Shown here piece after piece: positions 26,252 to 37,000 of a stretch of DNA of 64,000 nt. Where the stretch lies: assembly GCA_947476485.1 (NCBI GenBank), contig CANJQU010000008.1:1-64000 (forward strand), given 5' to 3'. Origin of the DNA: Chitinophagaceae bacterium (GTDB lineage: Bacteria > Bacteroidota > Bacteroidia > Chitinophagales > Chitinophagaceae). The position numbers and the translations under genes are program-made. Below the pieces are notes generated by a model. That model was not told the DNA's origin. It searched no databases and saw only the letters and a list, made by a program, of their open reading frames with translations. Position 1 is the stretch's first letter, and every line of letters begins with the position of its first letter.

Positions 26252-27640
26252 TTACAAGGATTGCAAAAAAGCGATAACAGCTTTCCGGTCGGCCTTAGAC
26301 AACTGCGAGAACTGGTCACGGCTGTTTTGAGCCTCGCCGCCATGCCATAGTATAGCTTCCTGTATGGTACGCGCACGACCATCGTGCAGGTAATAGGGGG
26401 TCCCGTTCGTTTGCTCAAACATCCCGATACCCCAAAGTGGTGGTGTCCTCCATTCTGCGCCATTGGCAAGATAGTCCGGACGGTTATCCGATAGCCCCGC
26501 TCCAAGGTCATGCACCAGCATATCCGTATAAGGATGTATGCGCTGGTTGCTCAAAGCTGGCAGGTTAACATCTACGCCGGTATACATCGTGGGCCTGTGG
26601 CAGGTAGTGCAGTTGATCTGCTTAAATAATTTTTCTCCGTGTTTTACTTGCTCATCGGTCACGTTTCTGCGGGCAGGCACAGCAAGTGAACGCACATAGA
26701 ATATCACCGCATCAACCATTGTGTCGGCAAGATCCGTATTCACCGTGTCTGGCACATGCCTCATCTGGTCCTGTCCCCATATGCTCTTTTTAGGCTGTAT
26801 ATAGCTGGTAAGGCCCATATCCTGCTGGAAAGCTGTGGCTACCTGCAGATGGAGAGTGGATGTATTTGCCTTGAGGCCGAAACGGCCCAGTTCCGTTTTT
26901 TGTGTAAAGGGGTTAAAAACATAGTTAGCATGTCCCTTTATCCCATCGCCGTTTGCATCGTTCGGATCAGCGAAGCCAAGGATGGTTGATTCAGGTATCA
27001 ATTCCAACAGTCCAAGACCAAATACCGGTGGTCCCAGGCGCGGTGAGGTCATATACCCCGATGGTAGTGGCAGGTATGGATCAGACAGCATGTAAGATGG
27101 CTCGTGCAACACCGCCGTCTCTCCGTCAGGAAAAGTAAATGGCCGGTCAGTATATGAAACATCTACATGTACTTCCGGCTTCACTCCAAACAACCCTACG
27201 TTTTGCAACTGCCCCCCAAAACCCGGCGCTTCATTCGGTCCGCCGTGCGCGTCTGTTCCAGGTATACTGATGCGCATAAGCAGTGATGAGCCCAGCTGTC
27301 CGAATGACGGCAACCCAAATCCATCATGATGGTGGCAGTTCGCACACGACACATTATTGAAAATAGGACCCAAACCGCCGAAACGGGGTGCTGGCGCTGC
27401 CACGAACGATTGCTCGAACAATGCATCACCGAGCTCATGTATGCGCTCATCGTGCTCACTCAGCCCCGGAATAGCCGAGCCAAACGAGCCCGCGCTTATA
27501 TCAAAAAAAGTAGCAGCCCCCCCTGAAAGGCGCGGATCAAACCTGCTATCGTCATCGATCGCTGCTGTATTTGCTTTTCTGCACATTACAGTACCGCTCA
27601 CTATCAGCACACAGCTCACTATCACATATACTTTCTTCAT
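26252..27640 (-). CDS. Di-haem c-type oxidoreductase (DHOR/DUF1111 type)
   Basis: A 462-residue exported protein with two haem c motifs: CANCH at about residue 98 and CTTCH at about residue 355. The spacing and the surrounding EAPGFGGQLQNVGLFGVKPEV segment fit the di-haem oxidoreductase family related to cytochrome c peroxidase and once called thiol oxidoreductase. Export: a hydrophobic N terminus (VIVSCVLIVSGTVMC) that may end in a lipobox Cys. It is the last gene of a leftward locus with imelysin, a Rieske protein and a porin, 61 nt after imelysin. In other bacteria this pairing with imelysin suggests a role in iron uptake or redox handling, which is an inference. Confidence 0.85.
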   Translation of the reverse strand: MKKVYVIVSCVLIVSGTVMCRKANTAAIDDDSRFDPRLSGGAATFFDISAGSFGSAIPGLSEHDERIHELGDALFEQSFVAAPAPRFGGLGPIFNNVSCANCHHHDGFGLPSFGQLGSSLLMRISIPGTDAHGGPNEAPGFGGQLQNVGLFGVKPEVHVDVSYTDRPFTFPDGETAVLHEPSYMLSDPYLPLPSGYMTSPRLGPPVFGLGLLELIPESTILGFADPNDANGDGIKGHANYVFNPFTQKTELGRFGLKANTSTLHLQVATAFQQDMGLTSYIQPKKSIWGQDQMRHVPDTVNTDLADTMVDAVIFYVRSLAVPARRNVTDEQVKHGEKLFKQINCTTCHRPTMYTGVDVNLPALSNQRIHPYTDMLVHDLGAGLSDNRPDYLANGAEWRTPPLWGIGMFEQTNGTPYYLHDGRARTIQEAILWHGGEAQNSRDQFSQLSKADRKAVIAFLQSL

Positions 27641-27701
27641 TGCAATCTTTTTAATCTCCTAAACTAACAGGCAAAAATACTGTATATTTTAGGATAATAG
27701 T

Positions 27702-28766
27702 TTAATCTTTCACATAAGTGATGATAAATGTCTTCAGGTCACCGTCAAGTGTTTCCTCGAGATTGGTGATAGCGGTCATTGCTGTCTGCAATTGCGTGCG
27801 CTGTGTATACAATGCGCTTTCAAAGCTCACGGTCACATTACCAAGTGCTGCAATAGCAGCAGCAAACTGTGTCTTTATTTTATTGTCCAGCGAAAGGTTT
27901 TTCTGAGACACTAAATTGCTCAGGCTGCTGCCGTTGGCGCCGTTTACTGTACACAAATACACATTTTGCGCACCCTTTATGTTGTTGGTAAAGTCGGTCA
28001 TAGAGTTATGAGAGAACGGAGATTCTGTTTTGGTGGAATCCATCAACTGAAACGGTTCCAGCATTTTTCCTTCTCCTACTTCTCCGCATATTTCAGCCAT
28101 GCCGGCTGCAAGCGCCAGTAAAGCATCTTTCTTGGTGGTATAACGGGTACTGCCGGTACCCGCAGTAAGGAACTGTACCTGGAAATTACCGCCGCTTGCT
28201 ACCCAGCTCAAATTAAGAGCGGTACAATTGTTTAATACATCCTGCGCAAGTGCAACCATATATTGATGTTGTCTGCTGGAGATGTCTTCAACAGCTACGT
28301 TGCCGTCTTTGCCCCACAAAATGTATTCAAGTGGATGGAACCCACGGAGCGATTGACTTAAAGCAGCCACAGTACCCACGCTGAAAGAGCTGCTGTTGGC
28401 GATAAATGAATCAAGTTGAAGGTAGTCTACAGGCCAAGTATCCATATTCGGATCATAGTTGTCATCTTCGACCGGGCCTATAAGGAAACCCTCACAATTT
28501 TCCCAGCAGGCGCGTGTTTCCCGCCATGCTGTCCGCGCCGCAGATAAATTAGCCCCGTTTGGTGTCGTGTTGAATGTGTTTACTGCATTGTTAAGCGCTG
28601 TTGCCTTATCCTGTAGTGCCTGGTATTGTGGCAGCACAACTTTTGCTACGAAATCATTGATGACCTGGGTTTCGGTGACCGTTGTTGTGTTGTTATTATT
28701 ATTTGGCCTGTGGCAGCTAAGCGCCAACATACAGCCTGCGAAAGGGAATAGAAGCAGCTTTTTCAT
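27702..28766 (-). CDS. Imelysin-family protein
   Basis: A 354-residue lipoprotein-like protein (signal ending ALSCHRPN). The helix-bundle fold is supported by the GxHxxE motif in LRGFHPLEYILWGKDG, a hallmark of the imelysin/EfeO-like family, which acts in iron or haem handling at the cell envelope. The C-terminal half repeats the same type of four-helix bundle. Its ATG overlaps the stop codon of the Rieske gene (ATGA), pointing to translational coupling. Co-occurrence with a di-haem oxidoreductase supports iron-redox function. Confidence 0.85.
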   Translation of the reverse strand: MKKLLLFPFAGCMLALSCHRPNNNNNTTTVTETQVINDFVAKVVLPQYQALQDKATALNNAVNTFNTTPNGANLSAARTAWRETRACWENCEGFLIGPVEDDNYDPNMDTWPVDYLQLDSFIANSSSFSVGTVAALSQSLRGFHPLEYILWGKDGNVAVEDISSRQHQYMVALAQDVLNNCTALNLSWVASGGNFQVQFLTAGTGSTRYTTKKDALLALAAGMAEICGEVGEGKMLEPFQLMDSTKTESPFSHNSMTDFTNNIKGAQNVYLCTVNGANGSSLSNLVSQKNLSLDNKIKTQFAAAIAALGNVTVSFESALYTQRTQLQTAMTAITNLEETLDGDLKTFIITYVKD

Positions 28767-29200
28767 GAGTTATTTTTTAGATGAATGATTAAATGACCAT
28801 CTGTTACACTAGTTGTCAATTGCATCATGTCTGCTTCCGCAGGCCCCTTTTTTACATGTCCTTCGTGATCAAACTGGCTGCCGTGTAATGCACAGTAGTA
28901 ATTCTTACCGGTCCGGGTAAGAGGCTGGCCTGCATGGCTGCATTTCATTACCAGTGTTTTATAAGTGCCGTCGGGGTATTTTTGTATCGCAAGATCATAG
29001 TCGTAATCGCTTACCCTTACAAGTTTATAATCGCCTTTTTCGAATTCGGTGAGCGCTATGCTTACCACATCATTTTTCGATGACGTTTTTACTACACTCA
29101 ATGATGTATTGCAGGATTCAAGTAAAGTGCTCATTATGAAACCTGAGCTGAGTGCGATGCAAACGCCGCACGAACCTTTTATAAAATCTTTCCGGTTCAT
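28763..29200 (-). CDS. Exported Rieske [2Fe-2S] protein
   Basis: A 145-residue protein whose C-terminal half has the Rieske cluster motif: KCSHAG (Cys-x-His) and YYCALHGSQF (Cys-x-x-His), with a KKGPA loop after it. The N terminus has a hydrophobic segment and LLESC, so it is probably an envelope-anchored lipoprotein; the preceding RK pair hints at Tat export, which Rieske proteins often use. No cytochrome b partner is nearby, so it is not part of a bc1 complex; electrons probably pass to or from the neighbouring di-haem protein. Overlaps the next gene by four bases. Confidence 0.85.
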   Translation of the reverse strand: MNRKDFIKGSCGVCIALSSGFIMSTLLESCNTSLSVVKTSSKNDVVSIALTEFEKGDYKLVRVSDYDYDLAIQKYPDGTYKTLVMKCSHAGQPLTRTGKNYYCALHGSQFDHEGHVKKGPAEADMMQLTTSVTDGHLIIHLKNNS

Positions 29201-29202
29201 AT

Positions 29203-30492
29203 TTAAAATGAATAACCTACTCCTATATTCAGGAAAGTATTGTTGTTCTTATATGGCAATGCATTGGGGTTTGGGTTGATGACCAGGCCTGGATTCTGAT
29301 TGCCGGTGCTCATTAAGCGCACATCAGCTTTGATAACAACGTGCGGGATTGGGAAGTAACCAATTCCGGCAACTACGTGAGACTGCTTCAATGTACCATC
29401 GATCACGCCATTAATAGGTGTTTTCGCATTCAGATCCAGCATTTCATAACGGGCAAATACGTTTAATTGCTTGTTTTTCCATTTATTGCTTTTTGCCCTT
29501 TCCAGCAAGTTGTAGCCTAGCTCGGCGTATGCGCCATATATTTGCGATGGCGTGTTATTGTCGTAAGCAAGGTTGATATGATCCGCGCCGGGTATAGATA
29601 CATTACAGCCAAGTGCCTTGAATGAAATCCCGTTATTATTATATTGTACATCAGCCTCGGCCAGGTATAATGGCGTACCAAATATTCCGGACTCTAATTG
29701 CAGGCTGTCTGCTGCCCTTGGATTTAGTATTGTTGTACCTCCCGCATAACCAGAAAGCTGAAATTTCCAGTTGCCTGCAAAGTACTGTATAGCTGCTGTA
29801 ACTGCCAGGTTGTTGGCTCCCGCATGCTGCCCTTCGGCCTTTCCGCCTTCAAAACCCGAGCCATGCTCAAATGCAGCATTGTTCAATCCATTGGCTATGG
29901 CAACACTGTAGGTTAATGGCAAAGCTGTAGTTTGGCCGTAGAAGGCTATACCTAGCTCGCGCCACGTGGAAGGAATGACCGTTTGCTCTACCATTGGCCT
30001 TTCAACACCATTGAAGTTGATCGGCATGTGATTTTCATTTACAATGCCGATACGGGGCAGAAATAAGCCTGCAACAATATATTGACGTGGATTCAGACTA
30101 AACTTAAGGTATGCCTGCTCCATTGCTATTTCACCGGTCAGACCGCCCCCCTCAACCTTGGCGCCTTCTACTTCGAGCTCCGATAAAAAGGCGATGTGCC
30201 TTGTAAACTGGTGACCAATAAAAAGCACGGCCCGTTTCAGTTCAACTGTAGATTGCCTGGTATTGAAATCCCGTTGATAGGTTAGCTCGCCGTACCCCGA
30301 AATAACTGTTTTTGCATGAGTAGCGCCATAGGAATTCATCGAATCTTCCCCGGTGCTGGCTATTAATTGCTGTGCAGGCGTTTGAGCAACAGCATGTTTA
30401 TTTTGAGCCCGTGACGCATAGGTTGCAAATAGAGATACAAATAGTAAGAAGATCGCCTTGTTCATATACATCCCCTGAATAATGGGATGCAA
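29203..30492 (-). CDS. Outer-membrane porin-like protein
   Basis: A 429-residue protein with signal peptide (VSLFATYASRAQ) and amphipathic beta strands to the C-terminal FLNIGVGYSF, which ends in Phe as expected for barrel insertion. It resembles porins of the O/P-type phosphate-selective group (segments GYGELTYQRDF and FIGHQFTRHIAFLSELEVEG). It is the first large gene of the iron-redox-like locus and ends two bases before the Rieske gene, so the operon is tight. Confidence 0.75.
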   Translation of the reverse strand: MHPIIQGMYMNKAIFLLFVSLFATYASRAQNKHAVAQTPAQQLIASTGEDSMNSYGATHAKTVISGYGELTYQRDFNTRQSTVELKRAVLFIGHQFTRHIAFLSELEVEGAKVEGGGLTGEIAMEQAYLKFSLNPRQYIVAGLFLPRIGIVNENHMPINFNGVERPMVEQTVIPSTWRELGIAFYGQTTALPLTYSVAIANGLNNAAFEHGSGFEGGKAEGQHAGANNLAVTAAIQYFAGNWKFQLSGYAGGTTILNPRAADSLQLESGIFGTPLYLAEADVQYNNNGISFKALGCNVSIPGADHINLAYDNNTPSQIYGAYAELGYNLLERAKSNKWKNKQLNVFARYEMLDLNAKTPINGVIDGTLKQSHVVAGIGYFPIPHVVIKADVRLMSTGNQNPGLVINPNPNALPYKNNNTFLNIGVGYSF

Positions 30493-30567
30493 AGTAACAT
30501 TACTTGAAGGTGAAACATTTATAGATGTGTGAAATTTTTTTCCAGGGAATAAGCGCTCCGGGAATAT

Positions 30568-30657
30568 TTAAAAGAAAATAATTTTTATAGAGCCAACCAG
30601 AATGACAACAACTATAATACCCACCAGTATATAGGTAGTTGTATCGCTATCGTTCAT
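30568..30657 (-). CDS. 29-residue single-pass membrane peptide
   Basis: This short frame encodes MNDSDTTTYILVG... with an uninterrupted Ile/Val-rich membrane helix (residues 9-24) and a KIIFF end: N-terminal acidic, C-terminal Lys, so an N-out/C-in single span is likely. A good Bacteroidota promoter ends 32 nt before the ATG, and 75 nt separate its stop from the porin gene start, so it could head the porin-Rieske-imelysin-DHOR operon. Small peptides of this kind can bind and stabilise membrane complexes, but the function is unknown. Too short for composition statistics, hence moderate confidence. Confidence 0.5.
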   Translation of the reverse strand: MNDSDTTTYILVGIIVVVILVGSIKIIFF

Positions 30658-31081
30658 TAATTTATATACTGCCCGCAATTTCACACACCGAAAGTAACGC
30701 AAATGTCCAATTCTACAAATATAATGCTGATAATTAATGAATTACGCTGTTTTATGAATTTTATGTGGAAAATTAATTATAGAAATTATACTGGTTTTAG
30801 GCCAGCGTATACAACATGTATTTCCACTTCTTCAATTCTTTGCGGGCTTTGTATTGCCTGCTTTTCTGCGAAAAAGGCTCACCTTGACGTTACAACAAGT
30901 TTGCCGATCCAAAAAAATATTTTGTTAATTGCTTGTGAATAAGAAAAACTTTTCCAACTTGCACTCAGTTAGCAAACGGTTAACAATTGGATTAACAAAA
31001 AAACAGACAAACGTTAACCAAAATTGAACAACCAAATAACTAGCAATTAACAACCCCTAATTAAATAGAAAAACATTGAGT
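30658..31081. other. Intergenic region between divergent genes
   Basis: Holds the minus-strand promoter at 30689-30719 and about 360 bases upstream of the giant repeat protein. Around 30970-31030 the motif GGTTAAC/GTTAACC recurs, perhaps an operator. A 79-codon plus-strand frame at 30703 has no protein-like features. Confidence 0.4.
30689..30719 (-). promoter_or_regulatory. Bacteroidota promoter for the small peptide/porin operon
   Basis: On the minus strand TTTG (30716-30719), exactly 19 nt, then TACTTTCG (30689-30696), seven of eight to TAnnTTTG. Transcription should begin near 30682, giving a roughly 25-nt leader before the 29-codon frame. Confidence 0.6.
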
Positions 31082-34000
31082 ATGAAAAACTTTACAAACT
31101 TAGTTCCGACTAGCTTTACAGCATCAGAAACGAAAGCATGCACGGTCGCTCATTTATCTGCACACTCAGCAGTATCAGCCACTGCAATTTCCAACAAAAC
31201 ATATGCAGGTGTAAAGACTTTTAAAGGTCTTTATGTTGTTATGTTATCAGTTGCATTTACTTTGTTGCTTTCAAATAACCTGAAAGCACAAACGATCACA
31301 GTAGATGGCAACCCATCAGACTGGCCGGCTGTGTTGAGCAACGCATCAAACTTATTCAAAGCTCATGTACCGGATGTAATAAACAGTTCTTCCGACAATG
31401 TATGGGCGGGAGGATCGAAAGTTGATAATGCTGTATCAGGCTGGAGCTGGGGATACAGTAATACCAATGATAAGACAGACATGCGGAATACCGGTGTAGC
31501 GCTGGTAGGTCACAAACTATATGTATTTGCAGACATCTACGGTGCTAATGGTGATGCTTCTATAGGCTTCTGGATATTCAGGGGTGGAGCTGCGCCCTTA
31601 GCTGGTGGTTCTTTTTCTGGTGTACACCAGGATGGCGATCTGCTTATCTGTATGTTTTTTACCCATGGTCATAGTACGGCCACCCCTGCTGTATACAAAT
31701 GGTCTGCCGGATCGTTGGTGGCAGTTTCATTAGGATCAGGAGCAGCCGGATGCGCCACAAACTCGAGCACCCTTTCAGTACCAACAGGATGGTCTTACAG
31801 TCCAAAATCAGGGGATGCGGGCACATATCCGGCCACTTCCTTCTTTGAAGGATATGTAGACCTGGATTCAACCGGCACAACATTCACATCATGTTTTAAT
31901 TCTTACCTGGCCTTAACATGGCAATCTCAGTCTATGTCTTCATCAATGGCTGATCTCGCTTTCGGACAGCTTCCTGTTCTTCCTTCAGCGAGTATGGACA
32001 ACCGCACAGTTTGCAATGGCATGGCTGCAACTTTCAATGCCTATACCACAGGGGGAACTGCTCCTTACCAATATTCATGGAATGGCGCTAGTTATACAAG
32101 TAGCAATATACTGACTATCAGCCCGGCTACATCTTCAGCAACAGAGATCGTCATTGTAAAGGATGCAAACGGCTGTTTGTCTGTTCCTGATACTGCTCAG
32201 TTGACAGTAACCGCAACGCCTAATGTAAATGCAGTAGCAAACGTTAGTTATTGCAACGGAAACTCCGCGCCTGCTATCAATTTCAGCGGATCGGCGGCCG
32301 GTACCACTTTTAGTTGGTCAGGCAGCACCAATGTGGGTTTTGGCTCCACGGGCACAGGCAATATCGCCGCTTTTACAGCAGTGAATACTGGCACAACCAC
32401 ATTAACAGATCTGGTAACAGTGACACCTGCTACAGCCGGATGCAGCGGCACACCTACAACATTTAAGGTAACCGTAAATCCGTCAACTGCAGCCGGTACC
32501 TTTACCGGTACTGAAAGATACTGTGTAGGATCCTCAGTCACTTACACGGCTGCGATCAGCGGCGGAACCTGGACATCAAGCGCGACCGCTGTAGTAACAG
32601 TAAGTGCCACAGGTGTTGCAACAGGCATCGCCCAGGGAACTGCGAAAATTACATACACAGTAACCACCAGTTGCGGTACCGGGTATACAACAAAGGGGGT
32701 AACAGTAAACCCATTACCCTTTGCCGGTTCAATTAGCGGAACAACTACACTGTGTTCGGGAACAACGGTTACCCTTACCCGGGGTTTGTCTTCAGGTGAT
32801 GGTTCATGGAGTTCTTCTTCACCAGCTACTGCATCTGTCAACTCAAGTGGTGTTGTAAGCGGCGTTAATGCCGGCACTGCCACTATATCTTTTACCACAA
32901 CTAATAGCTGTGGCACTGCACGTTCTACCATTGTGGTTACGGTAAACCCACTTCCTGCAGCAGGTACTATCGCGGGCAATGCAAATATCTGTCCCGGATC
33001 GGTATCAACGCTCACTGATGCTGTTGAAGGCGGTGTATGGAGTTCTGGATCAACCGGCATTGCAACCATAAATACTATGGGTGTTGTAGCAGGTATCGCC
33101 CAGGGCACTGCCAATATATCATATACAGTTACAAATAGCTGCGGTACTGCAAGGGCTGTCAAAGTAGTAACAGTAAATGCTCTTCCTGCTGCCGGTACCA
33201 TAGCTGGTACTGCAAATGTGTGCGCAGGTTCAGTGACAACACTCTCTGATGCCGTTGAAGGCGGTGTATGGAGCTCAGGTGCCACCACCATTGCAACAGT
33301 AAATACTGCCGGTATTGTTACAGGTGTCGCTCAGGGCACAGCAACTATATCTTATACAAAAACGAACAGTTGCGGTTCTGCAAATGCTACCAGGATAGTA
33401 ACGGTAAATCCACTCCCTTCAGCAAGCACAATATCCGGTAGTGCAAATACTTGTGTGGGATCAGCTACTACGCTCACAGCTGTTGAAGGCGGTGTTTGGA
33501 GCTCAGGTGCCACCAGCATTGCTACGGTAAACGCTGTCGGTGTGGTAACAGGTATCGCCCAGGGAACTGCAACTATATCTTATACAATAACTAACAGTTG
33601 CGGTAGTGCCAATGCTACCAGGATGATAACCGTAAATCCACTACCTGTTGCGGGCGCCATAACAGGTCTTGCAAATGCATGTGCAGGGTCAGTAACGCCT
33701 TTGGCCAACGCCACAAGCGGGGGCGCATGGAGCACGGCATCAACCGATATCGCTACTATTAACGCTACCGGAGTTGTAACAGGTATTGCTGCCGGAACTA
33801 CTACAATAACTTATACGGTAACAAATAGCTGCGGTATGGCAAATGCAACGCAGCTTGTAACCATAAACCCATTGCCAAATGCTGGTGTCGTAACAGGTAT
33901 CGCAAGCGTATGTGAAGGTTCAACAACATTATTGAACAATGCCACAGTTGGCGGCGCATGGAGTTCCGCATCAGCTGCCACAGCAAGTGTTGATGGCACA

Positions 34001-37000
34001 GGCGTTGTAACAGGTATCGCTGCCGGCACTGTCATTATATCTTATACAGTTACGAATAGCTGCGGTGTTGCAACTAAAAACCAGGTAGTAACAGTAAATC
34101 CATTACCACTTGCCGGTTCAATAAACGGCACAACATCATTGTGTGCCGGTGCGATCGGTTCGTTGACCAACGCGGTAAGTGGCGGTGTATGGAGTGCTGC
34201 ATCAACAGATATGGCCACAGTAGATGCCACAGGAGTTGTAACAGGAATTGCGGCCGGCACAGCTACTATATCTTATACAGTAACCAATAGCTGCGGTGTA
34301 GCAAATGCAACCCAGGTAGTAATAGTAAATCCATTACCTGTTGCTGGTCCGATAAACGGCACAACATCAATGTGTGCAGGTGCAATAACTTCCTTGACTG
34401 ACGCGGTAAGCGGCGGTACATGGAGTTCGGCATCAACCGACATCGCAACCGTGGATGCTGCCGGAGTTGTAGCAGGAGTAGCTGCTGGCTCAACGACTAT
34501 ATCTTATACAGTAACCAATAGCTGCGGAGCGACAAATGCAACCGAGGTAGTGATCGTAAATCCGCTGCCTCCTGCCGCTGCCATAAACGGAACAGCTGCA
34601 TTATGTGCAGGTACCACAGATGTATTAAATACAGCAGTAAGTGGTGGCGTGTGGACTTCCGGGGCAACTGATATTGCCACTGTAGACGCGACAGGCGTGA
34701 TAACCGCTATGTCTGCCGGAACCGTTACCATATCTTATACAGTAACTAATAGCTGCGGTGTAACAAATGCTATCCAGGTAGTAACTGTAAACCCATTGCC
34801 ACCAGCCGGTGCAATAAATGGAACAGCTGCATTATGTGCAGGCACAACAAATGCCCTTGATGCTGCTTCAGCTGGCGGCGTATGGAGTTCTGAAGCTGCT
34901 GGTATCGCAAGTGTGGATGCCACAGGAGTAGTAACAGGCATATCTGCAGGAACAGTTACAATATCTTATACAGTAACCAATAGCTGCGGTGTGACAAATG
35001 CCACCCAGGTAGTAACAGTAAATCCATTACCAAACGCAGGTGCGATAACCGGGTCAGCGTCATTGTGTGCAGGTGCAACAATTACCCTTGCCAATGCCGC
35101 AGGCAGTGGAGCATTTAGTTCCGTATCTGCTGGCATAGCAAGTGTGGATGCCGCCGGAGTAGTAACAGGCATATCAGCCGGAACAGCTACAATATCTTAC
35201 ACAGCGACCAATAGCTGCGGTGTGGCACACGCTACTAAAGTGGTAACCGTTAATCCGTTGCCAAATGCTGGTGAAATTAACGGGACAACTGCATTGTGTG
35301 CAGGCGCAACGGCTGCCCTGGAAAATCTTACAAATGGTGGTGCATGGAGTTCAGTGTCGACAGGCATTGCAAGTGTAGATGCCACTGGAGTTGTGACCGG
35401 TATCTCCGCCGGAACTGCTACAATAACTTATACGGTAACTGACGGCTGCGGAGTTGCAAACGTTACCAGGGTGGTAACCGTAAATCCGTTACCAGTTGCC
35501 GGCATTATAGAAGGAGCGGCGCCAATATGTGCAGGTACAACAATTGCGCTGAATAATACCACGATGGGTGGCACATGGAGTTCGGCGGCAGCAACCGGCA
35601 TTGCAAGTGTAGATGCTTCCGGAGTTGTAACTGGTATCTCTGCCGGAACTGCTGCTATATCTTATACAGTAACTAATGGTTGCGGAGTAGCAAATACTAT
35701 CCGGGTAGTAACTATAAACCCGTTGCCCGCAGCTGGCACAATTAACGGTATGGCGCCAATATGTGCAGGCACAACTGTTGCGTTGAGCAACACTGTTGCA
35801 GGTGGTGTTTGGAGTTCAGCTCACACAGCTATAGCTTCCATCAGCGCCGCGGGTGTTGTAACAGGTTCAGCTGCTGGTACCGCCACTATTTCTTATACAG
35901 TAACAACAGGTTGTGGCAGTGCAGTTGCTGCAGGTGTCGTTACAATAAATCCACTTCCGGTTGCCGGCTCAATTACTGGCGTTGCCAATGTGTGCGCAGG
36001 ATCTGCGACAACACTTGCAGATGCAGCAACTGGTGGTGTGTGGAGTTCGGTATCAGCAGGCATTGCAACTGTAAACGCCTCGGGTGTTGTAACAGGTGTC
36101 ACTTCCGGAACCACCACTATATCTTATACGGTAACCAACGGTTGCGGTATCGCAAATACTACCCGTGTGGTAACTGTAAACCCGTTGCCTAATGCCGGCA
36201 CGATAAACGGTGCTGCAACAATATGTGAGGGCACAAACCGCTCATTGTCAAACATGACTCCGGGTGGTGCATGGACCTCGGGCACACCTGCCATCGCAAC
36301 AGTTAGCCCATCAGGTATTGTAACTGCTGTAGCAGCGGGTATCGCAACAATATCTTATACAGTTACCAATAGCTGGTGTTCAGCAAGTGCTGTTACTTCT
36401 ATCCCCGTTAATCCACGTCCATACGTAAGCCCGATAATTGGTTCTTCTCATGTTCGCTATGCTTCAGATACCACACTCACTGATTCTGTTGCAGGCGGTA
36501 CATGGAGTGCAAGCAACACATATGTAACTGTGACCGGCGGCCTGGTACGTGGCGTACATGCCGGTACTGCTACTATTTCCTACGCTGTTACCAATTCATG
36601 TGGCACAGCAGTAGCTACAAAATTAATGACCGTTGACAGCCCCCGCGTATATGTATCCGCTATTACCGGCGCCTCTTTCCTTACTTGTGCAGGCAGTACG
36701 TCGGCTTTCTGGAACGCAACTTCCGGCGGAACTTTCAGCATCGGAGCGGCAGACACCAGCGTGGCCAGAACAACTCCTGCCGGATTGGTTACAGGTGTTA
36801 GCGCCGGTACAGCAACACTCAGCTACACCTATATGGGCAGCACAGTGACCTCTGTATTGACGGTTTATCCTGTTCCTGCTGCCATAACAGGTTCTCACAC
36901 TGTTTGCAACGGCCGCCAGACTACTCTTGCTGATGTTACACCGGGAGGTGTTTGGACAAGTAGCATTCCATCGATCGCAACTATAGGTGCCGCTGAAGGT

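Noticed and set aside
29950-29980. CCACGTGG-like parS half site in the porin gene
   Set aside because: Only one half fits the parS consensus; flanks do not match and there is no clustering.
30703-30942. 79-codon plus-strand frame before the giant gene
   Set aside because: No family, no ribosome-binding signal and it overlaps the minus-strand promoter; composition is low complexity.
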